The position numbers were made by a program, and so were the translations under genes. From Limnochordales bacterium (GTDB lineage Bacteria > Bacillota > Limnochordia > Limnochordales > DUMU01), in assembly GCA_014896315.1 (NCBI GenBank), contig JADBKP010000007.1, positions 62,001 to 126,000 on the forward strand: a stretch of 64,000 bases of DNA, in the 5' to 3' direction. Below are positions 53,498 to 63,074 of this stretch, piece after piece. Numbering within the stretch: the stretch's first letter is position 1; each line of letters opens with the position of its first letter. The notes below the pieces were generated by a model. That model was not told the DNA's origin. It saw nothing but the letters and a program-made list of their open reading frames with translations, and searched no databases.

Positions 53498-54781
53498 CTA
53501 CTTCCGGCGGGGCTCCTTGTCGAGCAACTTCTGAATCTCGTCGGCCATTTGGGTTGCCACCTGATCCGGAGTCATTTCCGCCCTCCACAGTGCGCGCTCA
53601 TACTTTCCAATAATCGTGGTGAGTTCACTTTGCTGGACTATACTGGGATAGAGGCGACCGTATGCGGCGGTCTGGAAGCGGGCGAGCAACTGCAGCCGGA
53701 AAGGATCGTTCGGCGGTATGGACGCCTGTACCGTCGACTTCAGCACTGGCGTCGTAAGACGGCTCAGGCGGGCATTGATCTCCTGGCCGGGAGGGCCTGA
53801 ATACCATTTGACAAACTCCCAGGCTTCCTGCGGGTGTTTCGTGCCGGCGAAAACCACACCGCCATCGAACAATACCCGTGTTGCCTCCCGGACCTTCTTG
53901 GGCCAGACGCCCACCCCCCAATCAAACTTGAGCTGGCCCTCCATGAACGAGGGGAACTTCCATCCACCATCACCGTACATGGCGATCTGGCCCCGGGCGA
54001 ACATCTCCAGGGCGGAGACCGTCAAGGCGTTAGGAGGCGGCTGCACCCGGAAACGGTGCATCAGATCCTGTGCAAACTTCAACCCCTCAATCGCAGCACT
54101 CTGGTTTATCAATGCCCGGGTGCGGTCGCTGCTGATCACCTCACCACCAGCCTGCCACACCCAGTGCATCCACTCACCCCGGTCGGCGTATCCATAGCGA
54201 TCCGGCCCGGTCAGGCGCATGGCCACCTGGATAAACTGCTCCCAGGTCCAGGACGAATCCGGCCGCTTGATCCCGGCTTGATCGAACATGTCCGCGTTGT
54301 AGTAGAGCAGTATGGCGTTGAAGGCGTTGGGAAGGCCGTATATCCCCCCTTCATACTCGAACCCTTGCAGCAGGATGGGGATATAGTCGTTCTTCCACGA
54401 CTGGAACTGTTTATCTTTGTCCATGTACGGCTTGAGATCGAGCAGCACACCCCTGTTGACCCACATGGGGATGTCCGTATACGAAGACCAGAAAACATCG
54501 GGTGCTTCCCCCGCCGCTATCATGGCCAGAAGCTTGGAGGCATAACCAGATGGAACATTCGTCCAATCAATCTTGATGTTGGGATGGCTTGCTTCGAACG
54601 CTTTGATCTGAGCTTCAGTAATCGGAAGATTTCTGGTATCCGACCAGGTGAGGAACTTCAAGGTTACCGTCGCAGCTGCCGCCGCAGGGTCCACAGCCGG
54701 CCCGCCGCCAAAGCTGACCAAGGTTGCGACGGCAGCAACTGTGGCACAGAGGACCAGTTTGGACCTGGTAAGCTCTCTCAC
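53498..54781 (-). CDS. Sugar ABC transporter substrate-binding protein (family 1), orphan
   Basis: Exported family-1 solute-binding protein of about 427 residues. The frame opens at a GTG at 54805, but the GTG at 54781 is 8 nt after AAGGAAGGGG and is preferred. Signal peptide LVLCATVAAVATLVSFGGG, cut after AAAAA. LKFLTWSDTRNLPITE, DVFWSSYTDIPMWVNRG, FNAILLYYNADMFDQAG and QIAMYGDGGWKFPSF are family features. It lies between a secreted and a cytoplasmic heparinase II/III-family gene, so an unsaturated uronic-acid oligosaccharide is the likely ligand (inference). No membrane components nearby. Confidence 0.93.
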   Translation of the reverse strand: MRELTRSKLVLCATVAAVATLVSFGGGPAVDPAAAAATVTLKFLTWSDTRNLPITEAQIKAFEASHPNIKIDWTNVPSGYASKLLAMIAAGEAPDVFWSSYTDIPMWVNRGVLLDLKPYMDKDKQFQSWKNDYIPILLQGFEYEGGIYGLPNAFNAILLYYNADMFDQAGIKRPDSSWTWEQFIQVAMRLTGPDRYGYADRGEWMHWVWQAGGEVISSDRTRALINQSAAIEGLKFAQDLMHRFRVQPPPNALTVSALEMFARGQIAMYGDGGWKFPSFMEGQLKFDWGVGVWPKKVREATRVLFDGGVVFAGTKHPQEAWEFVKWYSGPPGQEINARLSRLTTPVLKSTVQASIPPNDPFRLQLLARFQTAAYGRLYPSIVQQSELTTIIGKYERALWRAEMTPDQVATQMADEIQKLLDKEPRRK

Positions 54782-54868
54782 AACCGATTCCCCTTCCTTC
54801 TTCACAAATGTGGGCGGACCACTCTCTTACGACTCCCTGCTCAGATCAGATCTTTAAACGTTTGGTCT

Positions 54869-57800
54869 TCACCTGCTCCGCAGAAGCAGCCTGCCACCCT
54901 CTTGCTGAACTGTTGCCCAATCCACCTCCCAGCTCTTTGTCGTCTCATCTCTCTTCACAGGCACCCAGACCTGGGCTTGCGAGTCCCAGCGCTCCCACTT
55001 ACAAGGCTTCCCCCGGCCATCATCTGCCCCCGGCAGCTCTCCCGCCCAGGCAAGGCCGGCCGTACTCCGTACCCTCCAGTACTGCCATGACCCCTCGCCC
55101 TTCTCTGCCTCCGGCCCTGGTGTCTGACCGAAGGCCAGGCACTGGTCGATGACAAACGTATCTCCGGCCTGCACCTCGTATATGGCGATCCGATCGCCGG
55201 CGTTGAAACCGCTAGCAGAGGCAAGCCGCACCGCTTTCAGATCGTTTACCGTGACCATAACGGTCTCGGCGCCAGAAGTTAGGCTCCGGACCAGCCTACC
55301 GTCGTAGGCCCGGGTACCCGTCCCGTACTCGGCCGCGAAGGGTAATGGTGTTCGCAGCGTGACCAGGCGACCGCCGAAAGCTATCCGGTCTATCTGGCCG
55401 CGGGCAAGCTCCAGAGTACTATCGCCCAGTTCAATCACGGAACGTCCCTGCTCGTCCCGGCTGACCCCCACAATCGTGAAAGCCGAGTCGCGGGTGTACT
55501 CGGGGTTGCTGACGACGACCAGGAGCCCGGAAAGCACCGACCCGAGCGGCAGCTTTGCATCGGTCACCAGGCGGTTGTTTACATAGTCGACCTCCACGAT
55601 CTTCCCTCGCCAGCGGGCTGCCGGTCCGGTCAGCCGCAGCTCCCAGTTGCCGAAAGCGAGCTTGCTTCCGGCGATCAACTCGGCCCAGACCAGCGACCCG
55701 TCGACTTCGCGCAGCAGTGTCCAGCGCCCGTCGGTAACAAGCGTTTGGGGCAGATCGGGAGAAGCTGCCACCACCTGGCCACCTCCCTCACGCTGCGCCA
55801 CAACCCAATCCCGACCCCTGCCACCGGCCATCGCCGGATTAAGTTGAAGGAGTATCCCAATGCTCCCCTCGCCGCCGGTCAACGACAGGAGCTGTGACGA
55901 GAGGACCACCGGCTTGCCTTCCTGATATGCCTGGATAATGGCAAGGTAACGAGTCTCGGCCGGGGCATCTCCCCGCGCCGGACTTCCCGCCCCGGAAGGA
56001 TTCCCGCTTTCTCCGGCGGACGACGCCTTGCTTCTGGCAATGAAAAAGCCGAGGCGGCGCGTACCGGTAAGATCGGGACCTGTGCCTTGGTAAATTGCGA
56101 GCGGCCGGGAACCGTAGAGCTGCAGGTCCACGCGGGTTTGATACGCATCGTCCAACTCCCACCGCGCCACAACTGGATGACCCGGGGCAATCTGGGCCGG
56201 CACCACTTCGCTTTGCCCCGTTTCCGCCTCGCCCTGGATCACAGCCTTAAGATCGTAAATGAAGCCGTATCCGTTTTTGGGCGGTGCGGTCCAGTTACGG
56301 GGTTGCACCCCTTCCGACGCGATTCCCAGGTCCGTTATTCTTTCACCGGTGGCTATCCTTTCACCAAAGCTGCGCCCGGGGGCGTCCCAGCTCGCCTCTG
56401 GCTGCGAAAGTCCCGCAAGCGTCCAGACTCCCGGCAAGGCCGCCACCTTCAACCTCTCTCCAGTGCCATCCAGCAGCGAAAGCTGCGACGCCCTCGTGTG
56501 GAAAATGTAGTCATACGTAGAGCCGCCTTGCAGACGGAAAAGATCGACCCAGTACGCACCTACCGGCGTGAACGGTTCGTCCGCTGCCCTGGCCGAACGT
56601 ACGTCTACCTGTAGCACCGCCCGCCGGTACTCCTGTACCCCATCGACAGGCTGGAAGTTGGCAGCAGCATCCATCTCCACCAGCGAAGCCGGTGCATACG
56701 GGGTTAGCGAGGCGAAGGTGATCACCCTGGAGCCGGGACCGATCTGGAACATGTTGTTATTGCGGTTCCGATCTTCGTTAACAACCACCAGATTGTGAGC
56801 CGCCTTGCGTACACCCCAGCCGAGGTGTACCGCCGAACCAAACGTCCCGTACCCGATATCAGCAGTAAGCTCCATGCCAAAAGCGTAGAGGTTCAACCCC
56901 AGTACATCATCATGGGCGTGGGGCAGAGACGTACCGCCGCGGACCACCGCCGCCTCCTGGTTTAGCGGCGTACCTCCCCGCAGAATCGCCAGCTGCGTGC
57001 CGCCAAAGAAAGCCGAGGAACCCTTTTCCATCTCGCCGCTCGCTGCAACCTCAGCTGCTGCCTTCAACACCGCCTCCACCAGTTGCGTATCCAGCTCTAC
57101 ACCGTGAAAGAGAGTCCAAAGATCCCGCCGCGACCGCCTGAGCAACTCGTTTAGACGCTCAACGGTCTCCTGGGTCACCGGTTTGCCGATATCATCCCGA
57201 TAGTTCCACCCCGCGGCAGAAAGCAGCATGGCAGCAAAGCGCCCTCGCTCCTCTTCCGTAGGAGCATAGGCCAGGAACTTCTCGGCCGCCAGCCTCTCGT
57301 CAGTAGGAAGGCCGGGGCTGACGTATACCTGCCCCCAATCGGGCGCAGCGTTGCCGAAGGCCGGCAGGTGTCCTGCCGCATCCACTCGCTGCCGCCAACC
57401 CACCGCAAGCCTTTGTAGTTTGGGGTGGGCAAAGAAGTTGCCGTTATATGGGAATTGCGCCCGGTCTGGATATGCCGACGGATCGGTAACCCGGAAATGA
57501 GGCGGGTAGACCGGGCCGCGGGCGGCCGTATCCCCTGCCGGCAGATCCGCCCGATAACGTGCCGGGTCGTAGTGATACGCCACCTCAGCCATATCGAGGA
57601 AGACGCCTTTGGTGAAGTGGGTGTAACTCAGGGAGGTCTCGTAGTACATGCCGTCACGGTCAATCGTGTTGTCGAGGAAGACACCGACCGCTTCCATGCC
57701 CCACCTGATATAGTCCGGCTGACCCAGAACAATGCCTACACCCAGCAACGCTCGTACCGCATCGGCTTCATGGTTGTGCAGCGAAGTGAGATTGCCGTTC

Positions 57801-58765
57801 CGCAGGTCAAACTCGGTAAAGAGGTAATCCTCGAGCAGGTTATGCTCTATATTTTCCCGGACGGTAAAGTCGCCGGCCTTTTGCCTGCCGTAGTTGTCGG
57901 GGTTGGTGCGAGATACCTGGTGCATCCAAGGGGTGTTGTAGAGAAGGTCATAATCCCGCAGCAAGTGCATCTTGGAACGGTGCACGATGCTGGTCAGCCA
58001 GTGCAGCCGCCCCTCATCACTGGTCTCACTGCGTTGAAAGTCACGGGGACCGATAGTGGTGGCCGACAGGGTGGCCAGCGCATCCAGAATCAAGATCGCC
58101 TTGCGGGCATACTCGGGATTGCCGGTCAGGACATAAGCGTGAGTCAGATCGTGCACTGCCCCCCGGTCATTTCCCCAGCCGGCCAGCTCATTGGTGACGT
58201 GAGCGTTCCAGACGCCCCGCAGGTAGTAACGGACGCCGTTGATCAGCACTCCCCTGCCGTCATCATAGTAGGGCGAGTTGGGATCGTCGAAACTGATGAG
58301 ATGACCGCTGGGGCAGTATAGCACTCCGGGGGCATCCAGCGATGCCACCCCACCACCCCCAAACGAAGGCCAGGGCGTACCGTCAACCGGACAGCCGGAG
58401 ATCCCGTAGGCAAAGATCGATCCCCGGGGAGGGATGAGACTCAGCAACCACTCATCAGACCGCCGGACCCACTGATCGGCCCGGGCGATCACCTCTTTTG
58501 CCAGCTCCCTGGCCCACGGATCGCTGGCTATCCTTGCCCGAGCCCGGGCAATCTCCTCCGCCGTGATGTAGAGACCTACCTTCGGAATGACTGTCGCCAC
58601 ATGGGAAGCCCCTTCGAGCTTTGCCCCTGCCTGCACTACCTCTCCGACCTCCTGCACGGCGGAGGCCGTCGAACCCGGCACCGGCAAGATCCAGGACAGC
58701 CAGCATGGCAGCGTCGCCAGACAGAGCAGTGTCATGAGGAACCTGCGCCGCCTCTCCCCCACCAC
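54869..58765 (-). CDS. Large secreted heparinase II/III-family protein
   Basis: Exported 1298-residue protein with a polysaccharide-lyase core. Signal peptide at residues 1-36 (MTLLCLATLPCWLSWILPV after four arginines). An (alpha/alpha)-toroid covers about 60-560 with GAVHDLTHAYVLTGNPEYA and DGMYYETSLSYTHF; the heparinase II/III beta part follows with the H616-A-H618-D-D signature in SLPHAHDDVLGLNLYAFG. The last 300 residues contain small beta domains of unknown role. GTG start at 58765 (or the next codon) with GGGAGGT. Relatives cleave heparin, heparan, alginate or other uronans; the substrate cannot be read from sequence. It heads the 58.8-49.2 kb uronan cluster. Confidence 0.88.
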   Translation of the reverse strand: MVGERRRRFLMTLLCLATLPCWLSWILPVPGSTASAVQEVGEVVQAGAKLEGASHVATVIPKVGLYITAEEIARARARIASDPWARELAKEVIARADQWVRRSDEWLLSLIPPRGSIFAYGISGCPVDGTPWPSFGGGGVASLDAPGVLYCPSGHLISFDDPNSPYYDDGRGVLINGVRYYLRGVWNAHVTNELAGWGNDRGAVHDLTHAYVLTGNPEYARKAILILDALATLSATTIGPRDFQRSETSDEGRLHWLTSIVHRSKMHLLRDYDLLYNTPWMHQVSRTNPDNYGRQKAGDFTVRENIEHNLLEDYLFTEFDLRNGNLTSLHNHEADAVRALLGVGIVLGQPDYIRWGMEAVGVFLDNTIDRDGMYYETSLSYTHFTKGVFLDMAEVAYHYDPARYRADLPAGDTAARGPVYPPHFRVTDPSAYPDRAQFPYNGNFFAHPKLQRLAVGWRQRVDAAGHLPAFGNAAPDWGQVYVSPGLPTDERLAAEKFLAYAPTEEERGRFAAMLLSAAGWNYRDDIGKPVTQETVERLNELLRRSRRDLWTLFHGVELDTQLVEAVLKAAAEVAASGEMEKGSSAFFGGTQLAILRGGTPLNQEAAVVRGGTSLPHAHDDVLGLNLYAFGMELTADIGYGTFGSAVHLGWGVRKAAHNLVVVNEDRNRNNNMFQIGPGSRVITFASLTPYAPASLVEMDAAANFQPVDGVQEYRRAVLQVDVRSARAADEPFTPVGAYWVDLFRLQGGSTYDYIFHTRASQLSLLDGTGERLKVAALPGVWTLAGLSQPEASWDAPGRSFGERIATGERITDLGIASEGVQPRNWTAPPKNGYGFIYDLKAVIQGEAETGQSEVVPAQIAPGHPVVARWELDDAYQTRVDLQLYGSRPLAIYQGTGPDLTGTRRLGFFIARSKASSAGESGNPSGAGSPARGDAPAETRYLAIIQAYQEGKPVVLSSQLLSLTGGEGSIGILLQLNPAMAGGRGRDWVVAQREGGGQVVAASPDLPQTLVTDGRWTLLREVDGSLVWAELIAGSKLAFGNWELRLTGPAARWRGKIVEVDYVNNRLVTDAKLPLGSVLSGLLVVVSNPEYTRDSAFTIVGVSRDEQGRSVIELGDSTLELARGQIDRIAFGGRLVTLRTPLPFAAEYGTGTRAYDGRLVRSLTSGAETVMVTVNDLKAVRLASASGFNAGDRIAIYEVQAGDTFVIDQCLAFGQTPGPEAEKGEGSWQYWRVRSTAGLAWAGELPGADDGRGKPCKWERWDSQAQVWVPVKRDETTKSWEVDWATVQQEGGRLLLRSR

Positions 58766-58866
58766 CTCGACCTCCCGCCGACCCGGTTTCCGGAAGCGTA
58801 CTAGTAATTCGTTGAACCTGCCTGTATTCCTTCCCCGGGTCAGAAGATTTTCCGCTTTTGAACTTC

Positions 58867-59940
58867 TTAGCGGTCCGCAAGGGGAATCGGTATGGCGCGG
58901 CTGGCAGACGCACCAAGCCGGACACGCTGGCCGGGAGCGATGCGGCAGGATGTGGGCGCAACTACCCTCAACACCGAGTCACGCCATCGGAGGTGTAACC
59001 TGCGGTGCGTGGCCAGGTACTCGCTGCTCTGAAGGGTGGCGAGCAGTTCACCCCGGACCAGCTGGGAGAGGGGGGGCAACGCCGGCTCCTCCGGGAAAAC
59101 GGCGGTACAGACCGACACTTCGGCGGTGGGGTCTGGGGGAAGTATTTCTAATACTTCTAATACTTCGATATGCTCGGGTCGGACCAGCAGCAGTTCGCCT
59201 GGCCTGTCGCCGGCAAAAAAGTTGGCATCCCCCACAAACTCGGCGACAAATCGGGACGCGGGCCGCTCGTATATCTCCTCCGGCGTCCCTATCTGTTCGA
59301 TGCGACCTGCCCGCATCACGGCGATCCGGTCCGAGATGGAGAGGGCCTCGGCCTGGTCATGGGTTACGTAGATCATGGTGATGCCAAGTCGCTGCTGCAG
59401 CCGACGAATCTGAAGGCGCAGGTGCTCGCGCAGACGCGCGTCCAGCGCCGAAAGGGGTTCGTCAAGAAGCAGGACGTGCGGGCGGGGGGCAAGAGCGCGG
59501 GCAATCGCCACCCGCTGCTGCTGGCCGGCGGAGAGCTGGGCGGGCATCCTTTCTGCCAGGCCGCCCAGATCAAGCAGCTCAAGCAGCTCGTCCACCCGCT
59601 TACGTATCTCGTGCCGGCTGGCCCGAGGTCGTCGCGCCTGTTTCAGGCCGTAGGCAATGTTTTCGGCCACACTCATGTGCGGAAAGAGAGCATAATTCTG
59701 GAAAACAAGGCCCACGCCCCGGGTCTCGGGCGGCCAGGCAGTCACATCTTCGCCATCAAAGAGAACGCGGCCCGCCGAAGGTTTCTCCAGTCCGGCGATA
59801 ATCCGCAAGAGCGTCGTCTTGCCGCAGCCGGAGGGGCCAAGCAGCGTCAGCAGTTCACCGGAGCGTGCCACAAGTGACACTCCGTGAACCGCCGGGATAT
59901 CCCCGTAGAGCTTCGCAATATTGTCGAGCACGATTTGCAT
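58867..59940 (-). CDS. thiQ: Thiamine ABC transporter ATP-binding protein
   Basis: ATPase of a Fe/thiamine-type (PotA/FbpC/ThiQ) importer, 357 residues. Walker [11 protein letters not shown]-loop [10 protein letters not shown], signature [15 protein letters not shown] (Ala replacing the usual second Gly), Walker [14 protein letters not shown] and H-loop VTHDQAEAL are present; a C-terminal TOBE-like domain contains [14 protein letters not shown], where a 9-bp DNA repeat encodes the duplication. Third gene of the TPP-riboswitch operon, 63 nt after thiP, which is why thiamine rather than iron is assigned. Confidence 0.9.
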   Translation of the reverse strand: MQIVLDNIAKLYGDIPAVHGVSLVARSGELLTLLGPSGCGKTTLLRIIAGLEKPSAGRVLFDGEDVTAWPPETRGVGLVFQNYALFPHMSVAENIAYGLKQARRPRASRHEIRKRVDELLELLDLGGLAERMPAQLSAGQQQRVAIARALAPRPHVLLLDEPLSALDARLREHLRLQIRRLQQRLGITMIYVTHDQAEALSISDRIAVMRAGRIEQIGTPEEIYERPASRFVAEFVGDANFFAGDRPGELLLVRPEHIEVLEVLEILPPDPTAEVSVCTAVFPEEPALPPLSQLVRGELLATLQSSEYLATHRRLHLRWRDSVLRVVAPTSCRIAPGQRVRLGASASRAIPIPLADR

Positions 59941-60003
59941 AGTGCTCTCTCCGTCCTTCTATTCATTGCAAGGTGTATCAGAAGAGCATCGGACCTGCTG
60001 CCC

Positions 60004-61743
60004 CTACTCCGCCCGCCGTGCCGGCCGCCATTCCAGCCAGCGACGACCGGCAGCCTCGAGAGCCACGAAGCAGAAGGCAGTGACCACCAGCAGGAAGACT
60101 GCCATCGCGCTCGCTCCGCCAAAGTTGCGGGCGGCAAGCAGGTGATAGAGGGTAACCGGCATGGTGGCAAATCCCGGCCCGGCCAGGAGCACCGTTGCAC
60201 TCATCTCTGCCAGGCTGAACCCAAAGCTCAGCATCGCACCGGTAAGCAAGCCGGTGGCGGCCAGAGGCAACTCTACAGCCAGGAAGGTGCGGCCGGCCGA
60301 AGCCCCAAGGGTACGGGAGGACTCAATTGCCTCCCGGGAGATGGCCGCCAGGGCCGGCCGGAGCGCGCGGATGACGAAAGGATAGGCCAGCACGGCATGA
60401 ACGGCGATGATAATCCAGATCGTCCCCGAAAGGAGCAGCGGCGGACGATTGAAGGCGCGGAGCATACCAAAGCCCAAAGCCACCGAGGAGATTGCCAGAG
60501 GTGACATGGCCAGTGACTCGCAAAGCGCCTGCCCGCGCCAGGACTTGCGGGTGAAATACCAGGTCAGAGGGGTGGCGACCAGAAGCGAGAGGGCGGTAGC
60601 ACCGAGCGCCACCAGAATACTGTTGCGAACGGCCATCAGGGGCGTGTCACCAAGTATCGCGTCATACTCCGGAGCAAAGATGTAGCGGTACCAGGCAAGG
60701 GTCAGCTCTCCGCTACGGGGCATCCTCAGCGAGTGGTAGACCAGGACGCCGATCGGTCCCACGTAGAGCAGCCCGAGCAACACTAAGGCAAGGGCCAGCG
60801 CCGCCGCTCCCAACCAGCCGGCCACCGAACGAGGACGGCTGATCTGCTGCAGAGGGCGTGGCCTTACGGAGCGGAGCGGGCGGGCAAAATGGTTTTCCAG
60901 TGCCAGATAGCCGTAAGAAAAGATCAGGGAGATCAAGGTCTCAAGCAGGGCCAGCGCTGCACCGGTCCGGTAATCAAGCAGCAGCCGCACCTGGGTGTAG
61001 ATCTCTACCTCGATGGTCGCGAGCCTCCCACCCCCGAGGGTGAGAACCAGCGGAAAGCTGAGAAACGAAAAGACAAAGGCCAGCGCCGCACCGGTGGCGA
61101 TGCCGGGGAGAAGGGCCGGCAGAGTGATCGTGAAGAAAACCCGCGCCGGACTCGCGCCCAGGCTCCGAGCCGCCTCTTCCAGAGAGGGATCGAGCGCTTC
61201 CCATGAGCCATTGATAGTACGCACGAGAAGCGGTGCGTTGTAGAAGGCGTGGGCAAGCAGCACACCCTGTAAGGAGTAGAGGACGGGCAGCCGGAAACCA
61301 AACAACCCAAAGAGTAGCCGGTTGAGCAGGCCGTTGTTGCCGAACATCAGCAGAAAACCGACCGCCACGCTGATGGTGGGCAGCACGAAAGGCACCAGTG
61401 TCAGGCTGCGCAAAAGCTGTCGGCCGGGAAAGCGGAAGTTGCTGAGCAGGTAGGCAAGGGGAAAACCGAGCAGAACCGACAGGAGGGTGCTGAGCAGCGC
61501 CTGCCATGCGGTAAATCGTATTACCTGCTGGAAGTACGGATCGGTCACCACCGACCAGAGGGCGCTTACCGCTCTCGTTCCCCCGGCTTCCTGCCAGATC
61601 TGAGCCAACGGGTAGGCCAGGAAAAGAAGCAGAAAGGCGATGGGCGGGGCGAGAAGCGCCGTCGCCGCCAGCCATCTCCTCCACTGCGCAGACGCCAGCC
61701 CTTCTCGCCCTTTGCGCCCCTCTGCCTGCGTCGTCGCCTTCAT
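60004..61743 (-). CDS. thiP: Thiamine ABC transporter permease (fused two-unit)
   Basis: Inner-membrane permease of 579 residues with about twelve hydrophobic segments made of two homologous halves, as in ThiP and FbpB. Each half carries an EAA-type cytoplasmic loop: LEEAARSLGASPARVFFTI in the first and IESSRTLGASAGRTFLAVE in the second. It starts 25 nt after the thiB stop. Context with ThiB and the TPP riboswitch supports thiamine or a thiamine precursor as cargo. Confidence 0.9.
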   Translation of the reverse strand: MKATTQAEGRKGREGLASAQWRRWLAATALLAPPIAFLLLFLAYPLAQIWQEAGGTRAVSALWSVVTDPYFQQVIRFTAWQALLSTLLSVLLGFPLAYLLSNFRFPGRQLLRSLTLVPFVLPTISVAVGFLLMFGNNGLLNRLLFGLFGFRLPVLYSLQGVLLAHAFYNAPLLVRTINGSWEALDPSLEEAARSLGASPARVFFTITLPALLPGIATGAALAFVFSFLSFPLVLTLGGGRLATIEVEIYTQVRLLLDYRTGAALALLETLISLIFSYGYLALENHFARPLRSVRPRPLQQISRPRSVAGWLGAAALALALVLLGLLYVGPIGVLVYHSLRMPRSGELTLAWYRYIFAPEYDAILGDTPLMAVRNSILVALGATALSLLVATPLTWYFTRKSWRGQALCESLAMSPLAISSVALGFGMLRAFNRPPLLLSGTIWIIIAVHAVLAYPFVIRALRPALAAISREAIESSRTLGASAGRTFLAVELPLAATGLLTGAMLSFGFSLAEMSATVLLAGPGFATMPVTLYHLLAARNFGGASAMAVFLLVVTAFCFVALEAAGRRWLEWRPARRAE

Positions 61744-61768
61744 CGTCTTGCCCGCCGCACCCTTAAGG

Positions 61769-62908
61769 TTAATCGCCGGCCCGCATCAGAAGAGACCACT
61801 CACGCAGCCATTTCTCCCGGTTGGCGGCCACTTTCTCCGCAGGCACACGGACCGGCTGGGCCGGCGTAACCGCGTACTTTACGAAGTCGGCGGGAAGTTT
61901 GGCTTTAGAATTGGCCGGAAACATCCAGTTGGTGGTCGGGATCATTCCCTGGACTTCCGGGGAGAGCATGAAATTGATGAAGGCGTGGGCCAGACGGGCC
62001 TGTTCTGGGGTGCGGCCCCGGACTATGCCCATCAGCTCAATCTGTTCGTAGCCCTGCCCGTCCAGAGTGATGATCCGGTAATGGGTGCTGCCGTAGTTGA
62101 TCACCCCGTAGGCCATGTCGGTGGAGTAACTGACCACAATGGGGGCTTCTCCGTTCTCGAACATGGAGTAAGCTTCACTCCAGCCGCCGGCCACCGTGAG
62201 AAGGTTCGGCTTGAGCTTGCGCCAGAAGTCCAGATACCCGTCCTCGCCAAACCTGGCAATGGTCCACAGCAGGAAGGCCATGCCTGGAGACGAGGTGACG
62301 GGGTTGATCGCAATGATCTTCCGCCTCCATTCCGGTTTGAGCAAGTCGTTGAAGGTCTTGGGCGCCTTGTCGGGGGGGATTACCCGCGAGTCGTAAACCA
62401 GGGTGATGAACCCGTGGTCGAGAGGAACAAGCCTCCGACTGGGATCGATCAACAACCGCTCCGGCACATCCGCCAGGTTGGGCAGACGGCTAAAGTCCAG
62501 AGTTTGGAAGACGTTGTGCTGGAGGGCCGCCGGCAAATCGGAGTCGGCCAGACCCACGAAGACATCGGCGCCCGGCCGGCCCGCCTGCAGTTCACCCAGA
62601 AGGCGCGCGAACATCTCGCCAGAGTCGCCCGGCGCTACCCAGACAAGGTCGACATCCTCCTGCGCTTCAAACCGCTTTTCAATCTCCTTCGCCGGCCCCC
62701 AGGAGACAAAGCTGTCGTAGGTGTAGACCACCAGGCGGGGTTTGGCCGCGGCCGCGCCCGGGGCAGGTTTTACTCCCGCCCATACCCACGCAAGTGCGGC
62801 GGCAAGAACAACGAGGGCGAAGAAGTGAGCTATCCGGAGAGCCACCACTCGGGCGGCAGCCCGGCAGCACAGACCCCGGCGGCTCTTGAGGATGGATGAA
62901 ACGGACAT
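61769..62908 (-). CDS. thiB: Thiamine ABC transporter substrate-binding protein
   Basis: Exported binding protein for thiamine, 379 residues. The mature protein begins RLVVYTYDSFVSWGPAKEIE, a close match to the ThiB/TbpA start, followed by DVFVGLADSDL, VPLDHGFITLVYDS, TSSPGMAFLLWTI and PIVVSYSTDMAY. The signal peptide has a long basic n-region. An open frame extends to 63004, but the ATG at 62908, 8 nt after GGGAGG, is right and lies directly behind the riboswitch region. First gene of thiBPQ. Confidence 0.93.
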   Translation of the reverse strand: MSVSSILKSRRGLCCRAAARVVALRIAHFFALVVLAAALAWVWAGVKPAPGAAAAKPRLVVYTYDSFVSWGPAKEIEKRFEAQEDVDLVWVAPGDSGEMFARLLGELQAGRPGADVFVGLADSDLPAALQHNVFQTLDFSRLPNLADVPERLLIDPSRRLVPLDHGFITLVYDSRVIPPDKAPKTFNDLLKPEWRRKIIAINPVTSSPGMAFLLWTIARFGEDGYLDFWRKLKPNLLTVAGGWSEAYSMFENGEAPIVVSYSTDMAYGVINYGSTHYRIITLDGQGYEQIELMGIVRGRTPEQARLAHAFINFMLSPEVQGMIPTTNWMFPANSKAKLPADFVKYAVTPAQPVRVPAEKVAANREKWLREWSLLMRAGD

Positions 62909-62915
62909 AAATAAA

Positions 62916-62941
62916 ACCTCCCTGCCCCGAAGGAAGGAGGT
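62916..62941 (-). promoter_or_regulatory. Possible anti-Shine-Dalgarno hairpin of thiB
   Basis: The thiB ribosome binding site (ACCTCC read on the plus strand, 62916-62921) is perfectly complementary to 62936-62941 (GGAGGT), 14 nt away in the leader. In RNA this pairing hides the ribosome binding site and is a plausible off-state of the TPP riboswitch expression platform. Confidence 0.55.
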
Positions 62942-63074
62942 ACGGAGGCTGCTCCGCTTCCCATACACCTGCCGGAACAGACCGATGAGGCGGCGACCGA
63001 CCACACAGGGTCGGCGACCGGCGGCTTGTGCCCGGCGGCCGATCCGGTCAGATCAGACTGGAAGCGGAACCTAT

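Noticed and set aside
53834-55090. 418-codon plus-strand open frame across an SBP gene
   Set aside because: It is a shadow of the minus-strand SBP and crosses into the next gene; composition is His/Pro/Arg-rich without any recognisable domain.
58867-61743. Assignment of the importer to ferric iron (FbpABC)
   Set aside because: ATPase and permease are similar in both systems, but the binding protein matches ThiB and the operon begins with a TPP riboswitch.
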